This document shows, in pieces, positions 5,792 through 6,022 of a DNA stretch of 6,022 bases. A program made the translations under genes and the position numbers. Position 1 is the first letter of the stretch; the number at the start of each line of letters is the position of its first letter. The notes beneath the pieces were generated by a model. The model saw only the letters and a program-made list of their open reading frames with translations. It was not told the origin of the DNA and ran no database searches. The DNA comes from an uncultured Collinsella sp. (lineage in GTDB: Bacteria > Actinomycetota > Coriobacteriia > Coriobacteriales > Coriobacteriaceae): the NCBI GenBank assembly GCA_934654765.1, contig CAKUGX010000111.1, positions 1 to 6,022 of the forward strand, in the 5' to 3' direction.

Positions 5792-6022
5792 TTAAAGTTC
5801 GGTGACTTCCACGCTGTTGTAGACCTCGTCCCAGCGGTCCATGACCAGGTGGCCGGTCTTGGGGTCCATGGCGTTGAGCTTGCCGCAGGTATTGGCGGTC
5901 TTGAGCACGGTGACATCATCGGCACCGGCGGCGATGGCGTGCGCAAAGCCGGCGATGGTCGAGTCGCCGGAACCCGTCGCGTTGACAGCGGCGATCGCGG
6001 GCGTCTTGGCGCGGAACGCACG
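5792..6022 (-). CDS. PfkB-family sugar kinase, C-terminal part (cut by window edge)
   Basis: The minus strand is open from the right edge to TAA at 5792-5794 and gives the last 76 residues of a ribokinase/PfkB-superfamily kinase. The diagnostic block is NATGSGDSTIAGFAHAIAAG (local residues 14-33), which matches PfkB signature 2; GSGDS holds the anion hole and the catalytic Asp (local D20). The GSGDST form is closest to what I know from 1-phosphofructokinase (FruK) and tagatose-6-phosphate kinase (LacC), rather than ribokinase with GAGD. The tail NTCGKLNAMDPKTGHL also fits that group. The start and substrate-binding lid lie outside the window, so fructose-1-phosphate versus tagatose-6-phosphate cannot be decided. 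It is convergent with galKT and not part of that operon. If it is LacC, the neighbourhood would hold both galactose routes. Confidence 0.82.
   Translation of the reverse strand, partial: RAFRAKTPAIAAVNATGSGDSTIAGFAHAIAAGADDVTVLKTANTCGKLNAMDPKTGHLVMDRWDEVYNSVEVTEL

Noticed and set aside
5776..6021. An alternative minus-strand frame rich in Arg, Pro and Ser at the right edge
   Set aside because: It is out of frame with the PfkB-type reading, which carries a clear GSGDS signature and ends in a stop at 5792.
1..6022. tRNA, rRNA, CRISPR array, transposase, toxin-antitoxin or defence genes
   Set aside because: No cloverleaf, no regularly spaced direct repeats, no transposase or nuclease motifs were seen; all long real frames are accounted for by metabolic or regulatory genes.

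Overview
This window looks like a core metabolic segment from a high-GC gut anaerobe. The best guess is a Collinsella-like member of the Coriobacteriia (Actinomycetota). That rests on GC-rich coding sequence with strong third-position bias, clear AGGAGG-type ribosome sites, a class II ('Firmicutes-type') GalT, a non-standard galactokinase signature and an oxygen-scavenging flavodiiron protein. The assignment is inference, not proven by any marker in the window.

Layout from left to right: (1) about 120 bases of intergenic DNA with a small inverted repeat. (2) A flavodiiron protein gene on the minus strand (121-1281), with its own extended -10 promoter that carries a perfect dyad. (3) A LacI/GalR-family repressor gene on the minus strand (1411-2442, GTG start). 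(4) A 338-base divergent control region (2443-2780), AT-richer in its central part, holding three copies of a LacI-type operator. (5) galK and galT on the plus strand (2781-3986 and 3977-5605), overlapping by 10 bases, so clearly one operon. (6) A strong rho-independent terminator (5652-5693). (7) A long near-perfect hairpin of unknown role (5703-5772). (8) On the minus strand, the C-terminal 76 residues of a PfkB-family sugar kinase (5792 to the edge), convergent with the gal operon.

GalK phosphorylates galactose to galactose-1-phosphate. GalT exchanges this with UDP-glucose to give glucose-1-phosphate and UDP-galactose. The third Leloir enzyme, the epimerase GalE, is not in the window, nor is a transporter. 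The divergent LacI-type protein is very probably the local galactose repressor. One operator copy lies just downstream of its own predicted promoter and two lie in front of galK, which suggests joint control of galKT and autoregulation, perhaps with DNA looping.

I see no tRNA, rRNA, CRISPR array, transposase, phage gene or defence system, and nothing that amounts to an undescribed multi-gene system. The most informative unexplained signals are the three-copy operator set, the dyad on the flavodiiron promoter, the long intergenic hairpin and the altered galactokinase signature.
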